Assembly (NCBI GenBank): GCA_026545765.1
Contig: CM048843.1
Coordinates: forward strand, 88,041,050 to 88,105,049
Direction: 5' to 3'
DNA: 64,000 bases
Source: Plantago major
Lineage: Eukaryota > Streptophyta > Magnoliopsida > Lamiales > Plantaginaceae
Under the pieces are notes generated by a model that saw only the letters and a program-made list of their open reading frames with translations, had not been told where the DNA came from and did not search any database. A program made the position numbers and the translations under genes. Below, in pieces: positions 10,901 through 22,792 of the stretch (within the stretch, counting starts at the first letter, position 1; the number at the start of each line of letters is the position of its first letter).

Positions 10901-13311
10901 AATGTACAGAAAAAAGGCAAACATTTAAACTAGGGACATGATCAAAGAAGTCATAAAATCTGGTACACTGAATCCTTCCCATGTGCAGAAAAGAAATCGT
11001 TATGTACAGATAATCAAATAGACTAACACGAGAATCATATTTCTTCTGCAACTGTATTCAATCAGATACGAACAATCAGATACAGAATGTACACTGATCC
11101 ATAATGCGTGGTCATCTTATACGAGAAACACGACTTACTAAGAATTACCGGAACGTACAGACAAAGCCAAAAGCCTTAAACAAGTTAACAATAAAAGAAA
11201 GTCATAAATCCAGTCACATTCGGAACATGAAATCTGGTCACATTCAGAGCAAGAAATTCAGCTGCGTGTGGCACAACATTATAGACTATAACTTGAGATC
11301 TTGCAATCTATCCTAATTTTGTTCGGGTTATTGCTTTCTTGATGTCGCCGTGATTATTCCTATCTGATTGAGCACAGTTGCACAATAAATGTGATTGCCG
11401 TGAATTTGATTTTTTTTTAATTATGATTCTTTTCTGCACTTGGACTGAATTCAAATGTGACAAGGTTTTATGACTTGTTTTGTCGTATACGAAATACTGC
11501 CAAGTAATACTAGAATGTATCGGGAAAAGGCCTATACTATTAAACACGCTAACGACAAAAGAGGTCTTAAGATCCAGTCACATTTGAATCCTTTCCGTGT
11601 ACGGAAAAGAATCATTGGATACACGAATCACATTTGTTCTTCACCTGCTCACAATCAAGGCGACACAACCAAGGCAATAACCCAAACGAAAATAGGACAA
11701 ACAGCAAGACTTCAAGTTGGGATCTATAATATGGTCTCCCATGCTACGTGCCCATCATATATGACTAACATAACATCCCAAGTATACCAGAATGTACAGA
11801 AAAAAGCCAAAAAATTTAAACAAGGGACATAATCAAAGAATTCATAAAATCTGGTTACATTTGAATCCTTTCCATGTGCAAAAGGAAATCGTTATATACA
11901 GATAATCAAATACACAAACACAAGAATCACATTTCTTCTGCAACTGTATCCAATCAGATACGAACAAGATATGCATAACAAGAAACCTACAGCAGCCAAA
12001 ATGAAATAGAGAAAACACGAACATTTCAAGCTGTGGTCCATAATACGTGTTCATCTTATACTAGAAACACGACTTACTAAGAATTATAGGAACGCACAGA
12101 CAAAGCCACACGCCTTGAACAAGTTAACAAAGGAAGAAATCATAAATCCTGTCACATTCGAATCTTTTCCACGTAAAACAAATAAAATCATTACTCTCAG
12201 AAACACCAAAGCAAATCCCATCTCCATACACCATGACGACAAAGTACATCATTTATATAAACACCCCAACAAATTTGCACGACAGACTACTCAACAAGTT
12301 AACAAAAGAAGAAAGTCATAAATCCGATCACATTCGAATCTTTTCAATGTAAGACAAATAAAATCATTAGACCCTCAGAAGAACAAAACAAAGTCCATCT
12401 CTGTACACCAAGAAGACAAAGTAAATCATCAACATAAACACCCCAACAAATTTTAACCCAGACCACTCAACACACTTCCATTGTGTATGCTTCATTCTCA
12501 ATCACAACACCTACTCAAGTTAAATGCACACAGTCAAAAACCAAATAAGCGCGAATTCGAGCAATAATCTTACTTCCAATTGAGTGCAACCACTGAGCAA
12601 TTGCTCCAAATGCGCCACATCAATCGACCTTCCCCTTCTATCAGCTATAGAACTCAAGTACAAGCTCCTAAAAAATGGAGGAAACAGCAAAATTAGGCTA
12701 CAATGACCAAAATCAAGCTCAAATACAAATTCCTACAAATGGCAGAAACAGCAAAACTAGGCTACATTGACCAAAATTGAGCTGAACAGACTACCAACAC
12801 ACATCTCGAGAAAGAAAGACGAACCGCAAGTCGGTGCAACGGCGACCAACGCAAGACAGAAGCTCGCCACTGAAATCGGCGCAATTGCGGAGAAAAAGCT
12901 CCTGCAGAGAAGGACGAAGGAGAAAGTCCATCGAGGTATCGTCCAGGCGCGTGCAGTCCACCTTCACGCTCCGCAGCTTGACATTTTCCGGTGGCAACAA
13001 AGGTCGCAGCAGATCAACCGATGGCGAAACATCCTAGACAAGTTTAAAGATTCAATTTTTCTCAGTTGCATTAAAAATTAAGAAGAAAGATGAGATTTTG
13101 AGGAAATGGGAATGGAGAGACTTACAAGGAGATGGAAGTTCGGGAGAGAAGAACGGATGTGAGTGGCGCAAGAACGGCAGGTCGTACAGGTTGCGGCCAG
13201 CGATTGGATGGAGGCCACGTCGAGCTTTGTCATGATTGTGCCGATTAGGACGTGAGGGAGCTCGTCCAGACTCGGAACCGGGTCGCCGATTCCGGTAGAG
13301 GTGCTCGCCAT
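7721..13311 (-). CDS. FBL10: F-box/LRR-repeat protein 10-like (FBL10)
   Basis: This is a putative SCF ubiquitin-ligase substrate receptor. The minus-strand exons are 13311-13126, 13033-12825, 12667-12574 and 9154-7721; all introns are GT..AG and the sum is 1923 nt (640 aa plus stop). ATG 13311 is chosen because the F-box starts a few residues after it (LDELPHVLIGTIMTKLDVAS). An in-frame upstream ATG at 13329 would add only six residues. About 16 LRRs of the cysteine-containing type follow (for example LRELDLSNLPNLSDAAILQL), then an acidic tail DELEQWILEG. The order and sequence fit Arabidopsis FBL10 (At2g17020, ~650 aa, from memory). The substrate is unknown. The 3.4-kb third intron is full of tandem duplications. 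The 3' end has been duplicated twice, in tandem and at 1.0-1.5 kb. Confidence 0.93.
10432..12060. repeat. ~0.87-kb tandem duplication inside FBL10 intron 3
   Basis: A block starting TCATAACTTGAGATCTTGCA near 10433 recurs near 11286. A sub-block beginning GAAAAGGCCTATACTATTAA near 10626 recurs near 11524. Shorter related pieces continue to about 12330 and back to about 9700, so the whole intron looks built from repeated, diverged copies of one sequence rich in CACATTCGAATCC and GAATGTACAGAAAA motifs. It has no coding content. Confidence 0.8.
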
Positions 13312-13532
13312 TTTCGATTTTTTCTGCAATTCTGTGTGCTTTGCTTTCTGGTGAGGTGAAATGAGAAGAAGATGATGATGATGGTTGGTTTATTTATTTC
13401 CCCAAAACGTTAAATTCGAGGTCAGGTAAGGGGAGAGGAAATTGCAAAATTGTCCTCTTGTTTCATGTTTATTTGGCGAAAAGGTGACGGGAAGGGTCGG
13501 GTTTGCCGGTTTGGCACCAACCCTTTGTGAAA

Positions 13533-13719
13533 CGAGGTGAAAATTCTGATATTGTGATTTTTTGAATGAAATCGTCGTATATGGTTTCTTGTAGAGGTGG
13601 AATTCATGAACGAATATTCCTTGATCGAGGTGAAAATTCTGATATTGTGATTTTTTGAATGAAATCGTCGTATATGGTCTTCTTGTAGAGGTGGAATTCA
13701 TGAACGAATATTCCTTGAT
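13533..13719. repeat. 93-bp tandem repeat x2 upstream of FBL10
   Basis: Two adjacent, nearly identical copies (13533-13625 and 13626-13719), each beginning CGAGGTGAAAATTCTGATAT, lie about 220 bp upstream of the FBL10 start codon. They may therefore be in its promoter or 5' leader. The open frames that cross them on the minus strand are a by-product of the repetition. Confidence 0.85.
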
Positions 13720-14790
13720 CTCAGTTAGTTAAAAGATTGTATGACGTATTGGAGATTTTTTTTTACGGAAGAATCGATGGTACATGTTGACGTTTAATAA
13801 AAATGCAATAAATTGGTGCATACTAATGTGGCTCGAACTTCGGGCAGGTTTGGAGTTTTCGGTTTCGCTCCAATTCACGATGTTTTTTTTCTTGTCGTCC
13901 ACGTGTTACTTTGTGCGGCTACGACTTGGGTAGCTTGGTCACCAGTCGATTGTATGAAATAAACAAGGGTGTTGTCGTTTTTAAATGAGAGAGGCTACGG
14001 TTTTTCAGATTATAGCGCGAGATTTGAAGAGAAATGATGTCTCGTGGGAAGAGTGAATCTGCAAACCAACATTTCGGCCCAGAAGTTGCAGAGGCTCATG
14101 ATACGTGTAGTGTAGTGTGATCCGTTAAGCAGTAGAGAAACCGTTCGGAAGATGTTATAATGGAGAGTGACAACTATAATGTTGTGCATGCATTTCATGG
14201 CCTTAGCTTCGACAATTTGAATGGTTGGAGGATTGATGATAATATAAATCAAGTAACACACAATTATAGTATTATATTTAAGAAATTCCATCCTAAAGAA
14301 AAGGGATAAATCTATCCACAAGTACTAAAATTAGCAATTCCCAATATGACTTCCATTTAAGTGTTTGACTCAGGTCTTATGCTAACATACATAGTCTCAG
14401 TACTAAATTTGCAGTTCTGGAACTATAAATGAATGCCATAACAGAAGCTGGTATGCTTGTGAGCTTGTCATCAAGATATTTCATCTGTTGCCAGTAGTAC
14501 TATGCGTCTAGTATGATCTCGCCTGGGAACGTCTCTGATTCAGTTCGACTGAGGACCCGTCATTCACCTGGACTTAAAAGTTACTCAGAATATAATGTAA
14601 GGTCGGCAAAGATTGAGACAAGATCTGCACATTAATGTTCATCCTGAATTCCTGATATACCAAAACAAAACATTCAGGCAGCATGTATATGTCCACACAA
14701 AATGGTACCGAACTCTCTATAACTATAATGCAAGAGTCTTGATCTCTGCTATAGTACCATTACAAGATGTGAGCAAGATCAATCATCTAG
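13720..14790. other. Spacer between FBL10 promoter and GGPPS small-subunit 3' end
   Basis: No gene is supported. The part next to 14790 is probably the 3'-UTR of the small-subunit gene. A GTAAGT donor overlaps the stop region of that gene, so an extra 3' exon here cannot be ruled out. Confidence 0.4.
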
Positions 14791-17492
14791 TTATGAGTTC
14801 AACTTACTGCCAAAGCTAAAACCTCTATCAGCAGCATAATCTACAAAGCTGTACAATGGCATAACCTTATCGCCGTATTTCTCCAATGCATCCAATTCTT
14901 TCTTCGCTTGCAACCTCAAATCCTCAGCTACCTCCATTGCCTTCTCTACTCCATAAACAGAAACATAACTTTTACCTTTCTTTTTGCCTTTTTCATCCTC
15001 ATCTGCAGTTTTGGCTTCCAAAATATCATCAACCACTTGGTACAAAACACCTACAGCCCGACCATAGGATCTCAACCGTTGGATTTCATCATCTGATGCT
15101 CCGGATAAAATGGCTCCGCATGCAGCAGAGCACTGCCCCATTTCACCAAACTTCTTTTCTTGGACAAAGTCAACTGCGTTTGGGCCACCCTCCAGGTCAA
15201 TGAATTGACCAGCAGCCATACCACTGGACCCCACTGACCTCGCGATCTCTGCAATTACCTGAAGGAGGCGTGTCTCTGGGACAATGTCAGTGGGGGTGTT
15301 TGAAACGATGTGCTGAAACCCAAGGGGAAATAATGCATCCCCAGCTAATATTGCCATATCTACACCAAACTTTGTGTGGTTGGAGGGTTCACCTCTTCGT
15401 GAAGGGTCATCGTCCATGCATGGCAAGTCATCATGAATCAATGAAGCAGCATGAACCTGTTATGGGCCACACATGGTACAAGAAATGAGTTGACATAACG
15501 AAATCGATGGATGATAGCTAAAATTCCAATTGCAGGCAACACTGAATCTTTCATATAAGACTAAAAATAACAAATAAGCAGCCTTCAGCATTGAACTTGA
15601 GTCGATCCAAAACTAATTCTTTACGAAAGATTTTTCAATTCTTTGGAATTCAGATACTTGAGTAAACTCAACTCAAGTTTAAAGCCAAACACACGGCTTC
15701 CGTGATTAAATGTAGACCACACCTTAGAGTCAGAGCACTAACATGCTATCAGATAGTATTAAAATGATACTGCAAATCCATCCCCCAACTCTCACTAGCT
15801 ATGGTTTATCATATCGGAATAGCTTTCATAAAGAACGGTTGTACTTCCCAAACTGGATGTACTAATGGTTCTTTATGTTAATATTCTAGTACAGTGCATG
15901 GGACTTGGATCCAAGCTGGTAAAAGGTACATATATCTCCCCGAAGCCAATCAAATTAAATACAAGCAACAATTCGGTCAGCAAACATGCTTACAGCAGTC
16001 AATTTAGTCAACGACGAGGCAGCAGGGTAAAGCAAGTTTTGTAAATCGGTAGGATCTTTACAAAATTGGATAGCACAATTAGAATAAAGTACTGCCGTAC
16101 AAATTATTGCATCCATTTGCTTGGTAAATGTCCCATTAATATATAGGAACATGAAAAGTGGTAAGTTTTGTTGAATATGGAAATTGGTTATTAGAAAATG
16201 GTGAGACTGGAGAAAAATCGTACCAGTTTTGGCTTATAACATGATATACTTTGTGACTAATATATGGAGCTCTCATGCATCATTTTAAACATGCAATTCA
16301 GAAATCTATTACAATATTTTAGATGATAAACTAGCTATCACATCAACAACAATTAACATCTAAATTCAAAGTCAGATAAAGAAACAAGAAAACCAGGGGC
16401 ATTACAGACTATATTCTTAGTCAAACAATCTAGCTGGAGGACTTTACAAGAAAGATATACATCATGTAAAGAAACTAGCAGCATAGCTATCATATCAACT
16501 TGAAGTAGTAAACGATTTTCGATTTCTGCCAAGATAACAGAACTAGCAGCATACATAGCTACCGTATCAACCAGAATTAGTAAGCGATTTTCGATTTCTG
16601 CCTCAATAACAGGAATACAAGCATACATAGCTACCATATCAACTAGATTTAGTAAACGATTTTCTATTTCTGCGAAAATAACAGAAATAGCAGGCTAGCG
16701 GCATACACACCATATCAACTAGAATTAGTAAATGGTTTTCGATTTCCGCCACGATAACAGAAATAGCAGCATACATAGCTACCATATCACCCTACTATAA
16801 TTAGTATCGATTTCTGCCACAATAACAGAAATAGTATTAGTAAGCATACATGGCTACCATATGAACTAGAATTAGTATACAATTTTCGATTTCTGCCACG
16901 ATAACAGAAAAGGCAGCAAACATAGCTACCGTATCAACTAGAATTAGTAAGCGATTTTCGATTTCTGCCACTATAACAGAAAGTACATAATTGAACTAAT
17001 GTATACTTCAGGTGACTTAAACAACGAACTAATATTTCCTTTTCAACTACCTAATTCAAAATCCCCAAATTTCAATCAACGAATTAGAACTACCTATCAA
17101 TCAACAACTGAATCAAAACAAAATCGAAAAGGGGAAAAAGTGAGAAACCTCACCATTTCAAGGGCACAGGCGGTAGGAAAGGCGGCGAGCCGGTTCCCGC
17201 CGAAGAGCTCACAGGCGGCGACACACATAACAGGCGGAGCTCTCTTGGCACCCTGCATCAAAACCGAGTATCGCATGGCCTCGTAGATCTGCTGAGGATA
17301 CTTGACAGGTATCGCCTCGTCGAGCTTCTGATCGATTTCCTTGATCAGAGACGACCAGTAGGTTTTGAGATCGAAGGAAGGAGCTGCGGAGGAGACGGAG
17401 GAGCACCGGACTGTGCGGCGGAGGGCGATGGTGGTGGGGAGGCGGATGTGTGGTGTGGACATCATTGTTGAAAGTGCTGATGAGAAGGCCAT
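14791..17492 (-). CDS. GGR: Heterodimeric geranylgeranyl diphosphate synthase small subunit, chloroplastic (GGR/SSU-II)
   Basis: This regulatory subunit binds plastid GGPPS and shifts or boosts prenyl-diphosphate output for monoterpenes, chlorophyll and carotenoids. Exon 1 is 17492-17154 and exon 2 is 15456-14791 (GT..AG intron), giving 334 aa. The Ser/Thr/Arg-rich N-terminus (about residues 1-36) looks like a transit peptide. Both CxxxC motifs that define the small subunits are present (C90-VAA-C94 and C222-SAA-C226). The first Asp-rich motif is intact (D122-D-LPCM-D128). The second ends in Glu (DDILE, 256-260) where active synthases have Asp. It is followed by a KGKKKGKS loop and a YGVEKAMEVAEDL helix, typical of SSU-II/GGR (At4g38460 type) and not of catalytic GGPPS. 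A GTAAGT next to the stop leaves an alternative 3' exon possible. Confidence 0.92.
16460..16985. repeat. ~72-bp minisatellite (about 7 copies) in the GGR intron
   Basis: About seven head-to-tail copies of a ~72-bp unit carry ATCAACTAGAATTAGTAA, GATTTTCGATTTCTGCC and ATAACAGAAATAGCAGCATA. Copies differ at scattered positions and some are shortened. It lies wholly inside the intron of the GGPPS small-subunit gene, near the 5' splice site end. Confidence 0.85.
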
Positions 17493-17750
17493 GGTTGGAG
17501 AGTTGGAGTTTTTTTTTTGTTCAGTGGTTTTGTAACTTTGTTTGAGTAGAGAAATTCAAATTGAAGCCATTGAAATGTGAATTGAGGAAGAAATCGAGAA
17601 GAAGAAGAAGAAGAGGAGGAGTTGCAGAAATGGAAAAGTTTTATCTGTTTGAGTGTGTTGGTGCGTGGAGGATTATGGATGGTTCGGAGCGTTCTAGTGC
17701 GTCTACTTGCCTAAATTAGGAAAGTAGTATAAGTACAATTTCATCTATCT

Positions 17751-17790
<40 letters not shown>

Positions 17791-18047
17791 AAAAGTGATA
17801 AATTTAGATGAAAGAAGACATACGCGTATCTGGTGATGTAGCAAATTCCCTTCAAAATTAAATGGTTTTTAATTCACCAATATTTGAAAAGGGAAAGTTT
17901 ATCTCTTGGCTTATTGAAGTTAATCAATAATTAGTTGTTAAAGCCCCCTATTTTTATGGATTTGTTAGGTTAAATTATATCCGAAAGAAGGTTAAAACAA
18001 CTTCAAACAAACGTGGTTGTTACTGCCATGATGTTTGTTAGGATCCG

Positions 18048-18078
<31 letters not shown>

Positions 18079-18588
18079 GATGATTTAAATGAAAAAAGAG
18101 ATGTGTCACATATGTCAAAAGCTGACGTGGTAAATTAAAGAAAAAACAATTCAATTAAACGAAACAAACAGAAATATATTTAGATTACCTCATTATCTCC
18201 ATAATATTAGGTTGATTTCTCCAAAAATAGGATGTTAGACATTAGGAGCTAGGAGTAATACATATAAGGTTTACTAATATTAGTGTTTTAATCATATGGA
18301 ATGTTAAATATTAATATATTGTAGTCACATTTGACTCATCATTCCACCGGTTTAGTAATAGAAGGGAGAGAAGATCTTAACAAAATACCTATATTCATGC
18401 TACTTTGTCTATTTATAGTGAATTAATTTCAAAACTTCTCTATCACTTCCGGATTAAAGTACCGACTTTATAAATTCCTCACCATTATTCAACATCCATC
18501 ACACTATAAATTCAACCAAAGTTGGGTTACAAAAAAAAAAAATCAATACGAATCATGAAGCCCAATTATAAACTCATCTACTTCACCA
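17493..18588. other. GGR upstream region and spacer with (TA)n tracts
   Basis: The first ~150 bp are the presumed 5'-UTR and promoter of the small-subunit gene, including a GAAGAAGAAGAAG run near 17605. (TA)n microsatellites lie at about 17755-17786 and 18049-18073. No further gene is seen. Confidence 0.5.
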
Positions 18589-18906
18589 CTAAATCCTAAT
18601 TCTTGCCCAGAAGATGAGGAAGATATGGGGAGAATTAGTGGCCACAAAGCCTATTTTACTCTCTTGAGTAGCAAAATTCATGTCCCGTTCAAGCTTTGAG
18701 AATGGCTCTTCTGTTACCGTCTCTATGTGCATACGGACCGCGGAGCCTTGAATTACTTGGTTTAGTTTCATGACCTTAATGCATACCATGGAGACATAAG
18801 CTAGGAATGTGACAAGGAGATGTTCTTTGGAGTGGCGGTCAGGACATTTCTTCTTAGTTCCATTTGGAATTGATAGACCAGGAAGAAATATAGGACCGTA
18901 AGTCAT
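18589..18906 (-). CDS. Possible small gene, 105 aa, unknown
   Basis: I do not recognise this protein. The frame is open for 105 codons in otherwise AT-rich spacer. It has a moderately hydrophobic stretch (LLVTFLAYVSMVCIKVM, about residues 31-47) and a charged centre. A TCTATATAGAG sequence stands about 30 bp upstream of the start on the minus strand and could act as a TATA box. No relatives occur elsewhere in the window. It may be a real small gene, a fragment of a larger one, or chance. Confidence 0.25.
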   Translation of the reverse strand: MTYGPIFLPGLSIPNGTKKKCPDRHSKEHLLVTFLAYVSMVCIKVMKLNQVIQGSAVRMHIETVTEEPFSKLERDMNFATQESKIGFVATNSPHIFLIFWARIRI

Positions 18907-20163
18907 ATTAATAGAAGATAGAAGGAAGAAGTCTCTATATAGACCAAAAGCAAGTCGAAGAAGAAAGTGCTAATATAAGCGAGTGAACTCAGATGGATTT
19001 TTTTCATCGTGGAGAAGAAAAAGAAGATGAAGAAAAGTTATGGGAAGAATAGATTGTTTGCAAGTTATCCAAAAGGTATATATGATTTTATTTAATATTA
19101 GTGGTTTATGTGATATAGCTATGGTAATTTTGTTATGTTATCATCCTTTATCTTTGTCATCCAATTGTTAAATGTTTTTTTTTTTTTTGTTTTGATAATT
19201 CTAATTGTTATATGTTGGTGATGTAGGCAGGTCTTATTTCTTTGATTTGAAAACAAGAACAAAAAAAAAAAAAAAAAGATCCTTCAGGTTAACATAGCCA
19301 TTTTTCAGTCTTAATTTTATAATTATGTCTAACTAAGGCAAAATTTTCAAAAACCAAATTAACCATAAATGAAAATTAAAATCACTATAAATTCGAGGTT
19401 CAAAATTTGCATGAAAAATATAGAATCTATGGAAATATAAACTATATATATACGTACCCCATATCTTCTTAATTCCATTCCCATTTATTTGTCATTCTCG
19501 AAAATTAATTTTTAAATCAATTTTCGAAAATGACAAAAAAAGTGATGGTTTATATGAGATAAGCGAGACGCCATATATGACAAAATCCTATGTGAAATTA
19601 TCGACCCTTAAAAATGTATTTTGAACACTTAATCAAAACTCACACTCAATATAAACGTCGAAAGTAAGCGTCATATTTCCGAAAATCAAGTTTGCTATGA
19701 TTCGGATGGTTTATAGTGAAAATAAGGAAATAAAATAATTTGATTTGACTTTAAAAAATCAATATTATGAACAATTAATATATAAAATAGTTCGAATAGT
19801 TGAGATATATGAGGAAAGATTTAACCCACCATTATCAGTAAATTTGATTTGTCAATTGCATTATTAACGGGGTCCTAATATATAGGATTTTTATGTTATT
19901 CATTTAGTATCTGTAAATATGATTTTTAAATAATCACACAATTTTGATCATTTCTAATCTTGAGAGAAACCGTGTCTAGGTACCAACATATGCTATTAAT
20001 AAAGTAGTAAGTTGATGGTTAAAAGAGAGAGAGAGAAAGAATAAATAAAGTATGAAAAATAATGAAAAATTAATAATTGTGAATAGTGGGTTCCATTTTA
20101 AGGAAATGTTAAATTTTACAAGAAAAGTCCAAAATAGCAACAAAAAAAAAAAGAAAAACTTTA
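18907..20163. other. AT-rich spacer
   Basis: Homopolymer A and T runs (about 19175 and 19261) and simple AT-rich DNA are present. A short inverted repeat near 19498-19530 (CGAAAATTAATTTTTAAATC with its partner) could fold as a hairpin. No gene is supported. Confidence 0.5.
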
Positions 20164-20434
20164 CTCACTCCCTTTCGGAGAACTTCATACATTAGGGTTA
20201 TGATGTAATTTTAGAGATAAGTTAAAGTAATGATAAAGATAGAAAAAGTGGGGAGGAATGTATTTTTTAGAGGCAAAATATGTAATTTGTATATAAAAGT
20301 GAGATTGTTTATTATTTGTTAGGTGTGAGATAGCTTACCTTTTTAGTAATGTATAAGTTTTATGGGACGGTTAAACATGACAAATGTACGTATGAAGTTC
20401 TGTGAACGGGTGGGAGTGAGTGAAATGGATGGAG
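20164..20434. mobile_element. Stowaway-like MITE
   Basis: The left end CTCACTCCCTTTCGGAGAAC with CTTCATAC is mirrored at the right end (GTATGAAGTTCTGTGAACGG then GTGGGAGTGAG and ATGGATGGAGTA). TA dinucleotides flank both outer limits, as expected for Tc1/mariner-derived Stowaway elements of ~250-270 bp. The exact right boundary is uncertain (20420 or 20434). It has no coding capacity. Confidence 0.65.
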
Positions 20435-22611
20435 TATAATAATAACAACCATTAGCATAAAAAAATGCATATCAACTTAGTTTAAAGTGTAAATCACAAC
20501 ATCGGGAAGTTAATTTAAGAATGGAAAATTTCCAAATCATACACTAAATTTGAATGGTAAACTAATTCTAGGAATTAACTTATTTCCAATTTGTAAATTA
20601 GATTCGAAGGGTAACCAATTATAAAAATGGAATAATGTATTCGATCTTCTTTGTACTTTATTGATCTCTATGACGGGCCGGGAGGGGTGGGGGACTCTCT
20701 TCTATCTTCTCTTTACTTTCTTCATCCATAACCGGGGGGGGGGACAACCGTACCATGTAAAATTATGTTCGTAGAATAATAATTTTTGTGTCTTTGGTGG
20801 GGTAACGCATACCACCGCGGAGTTGTTGAGAACAGATGGATTGGAAAAAACAACCATAACATGTGAAATTACGTTTGTATAATATTTGTGTGTGTGTGTG
20901 GTGGGGTGACCACATATCACTGCGAGATTGTTGGAAACAACCCTATTGATTGTGTTGTATACTTTTGTATTTTATTTTGGTTAGATTTTTTTTTGTAAAA
21001 AAATATGTACCTGTTACTAATTAACAAGTCATGTACTGTAGTACCCTATTTTTACATTTTCTATAGTTAACATAAATAAACACTCAATGATATAATATTG
21101 GATGAAAAATGACTAACGACCGACACCACGACCAACGCTGTCTACAAGGAATTTTGACTATCTTATTTTCTCGATTAATTTATTTAATCCTCACATTTCT
21201 ATTTATTATTAAAAGTAAACTATACTGTGGCATCGCCACAGGTTAGTACTAGTGTATGATAAAATTGATGATAGATGTGGAGACTATTCATGCACATAAA
21301 TTAACAAGAGTAATATTATAATATGTGTGATTTAATCTATAGCTTTAGTGAAGGATATAAAAGTATATAATTATTTATAAAATGATGAAGAAATGAAAAC
21401 GAGACGCGTCAAAAGTTGTCAGTTTTATCGGACAGAAGTAGTATATAGTATGTAATGCATTTTCACTCTCCAATAAATGTATTTAAAAAACATTGTTATT
21501 TGTATTGAAAAAGTCACGCTTAAATGGATTTAAAAAACAAATGCTAACTATAATTAGTCATTTTATGGAATGTTAGTTTTCTAACCCCCAATTTAAAATT
21601 TGGGTAAGATTGATTTTTGATGCGATATTTTTAATTTTAGTACTACGCTAAAGTGGTTATGGGATTTCAATTAAGATACATACTAATTAACAATGACTAA
21701 GTACAATCAATATACCAAACCCAATTAGAAGGTGGTGATTGGGATTCACGCGCAAGTGAAGCCCAAACACCGGCTAGATCTTTTCCCCGGGCTCTTTTTT
21801 TTTTCCAGAAATGGCGCATGTACGCGCCCCGTAAAAATTGAGTCCGGTTATAGAGATTCAAATTATCAATAACATTACCCATATCCATGCTAATTAACAT
21901 TCCCTATATTCATGATAATTAGTCTATTAAGTATTGTACCATTTTTTTTAAGATTAAAGTTTCTTTATTTCAAACTAAGAGAATCAAAGGATTACATATA
22001 CTTATATACTTATGTTATTCGAAAAATGTAGGGAGGCAAGTGTGCATACTTTTAAAAAACATGAGATACATTCGTGCAATTTCAAAAATATGGGTACATT
22101 CATGCATATTTCGAAAAATATAGGGTATATTTGTGTATGGATAACTCAGTATAAGGGCCCATAAGGTTGTTATGGCATTCAGTTCCTAATCTATGGGCTT
22201 GGGCTATCCGTTTGCTGTTCGTCTAGCCCATTTATAAGATAAGAATATGTTTCTCCGATCCACCATATTGGGCAGCCATGCATCAAAACCGAAACGGGAA
22301 TCAACAATAATTTCGCGCCTCTTAGTAATTTTGAATCATGGTCAATCAAATACTATTGCAAAATTTTAGCAAGTTATCAACTTAATTAAATCTTAAACAT
22401 GGATTCTAGCTATAATGAGAAACTAAATATACGTACTAGACTGTCATACAATTTCAAAACTAGTCATCTTGTAATTTAGTGATTCATTGCAAATGTATAT
22501 ATGTTTCCAAAGTCGATCGATCAAATTATCCTGTCTTTCACATCTTTCACTATGGAGATATTTTTTCAGAAGGAAGAAGGCCACATCGATCGAGAGAGAA
22601 GTGGCAAGAGG
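20435..22611. other. AT-rich spacer
   Basis: No gene is supported. Two related segments near 20740 and 20860 (CATGTAAAATTATGTTCGTA versus CATGTGAAATTACGTTTGTA) show a small diverged tandem duplication of about 110 bp. Short open frames here have no protein-like features. Confidence 0.5.
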
Positions 22612-22792
22612 GGAAAATTTTTCCATAGACCGGGTCTATGAATAAGTTGTAGACCTTGTGGTTAAAAATAAACCACATCCCTTGAAAAATGGGATTGAAT
22701 GAATTTAAAATTGTTCTCCAAGTCATGTGGATTATTCTCAACCACATGGTCTACCAACTTATTCATAGACCCGGTCTATATTAGAATTTTCC
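22612..22792. mobile_element. Mutator-like MITE, 181 bp, with 9-bp target-site duplication
   Basis: The element has long terminal inverted repeats (about 70 bp). The left side reads GGAAAATT, a few variable bases, then ATAGACCGGGTCTATGAATA; the right side is its reverse complement with a few differences. It is bounded by a perfect 9-bp direct repeat GGCAAGAGG at 22603-22611 and 22793-22801. A 9-bp target duplication plus long inverted repeats is the hallmark of Mutator-like elements. There is no transposase, so it is non-autonomous. Confidence 0.9.

Noticed and set aside
13390-13701. 103-codon minus-strand frame with repeated residues
   Set aside because: The repetition simply mirrors the 93-bp DNA tandem repeat. 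There is no homology or start context.
14886-15203. 105-codon plus-strand frame opposite the GGPPS small-subunit exon
   Set aside because: It is an antisense shadow of a conserved coding exon and has no protein-like features of its own.
16460-16985. CRISPR-like periodic array
   Set aside because: The copies are contiguous and diverged without unique spacers, in a plant intron. It is a minisatellite.
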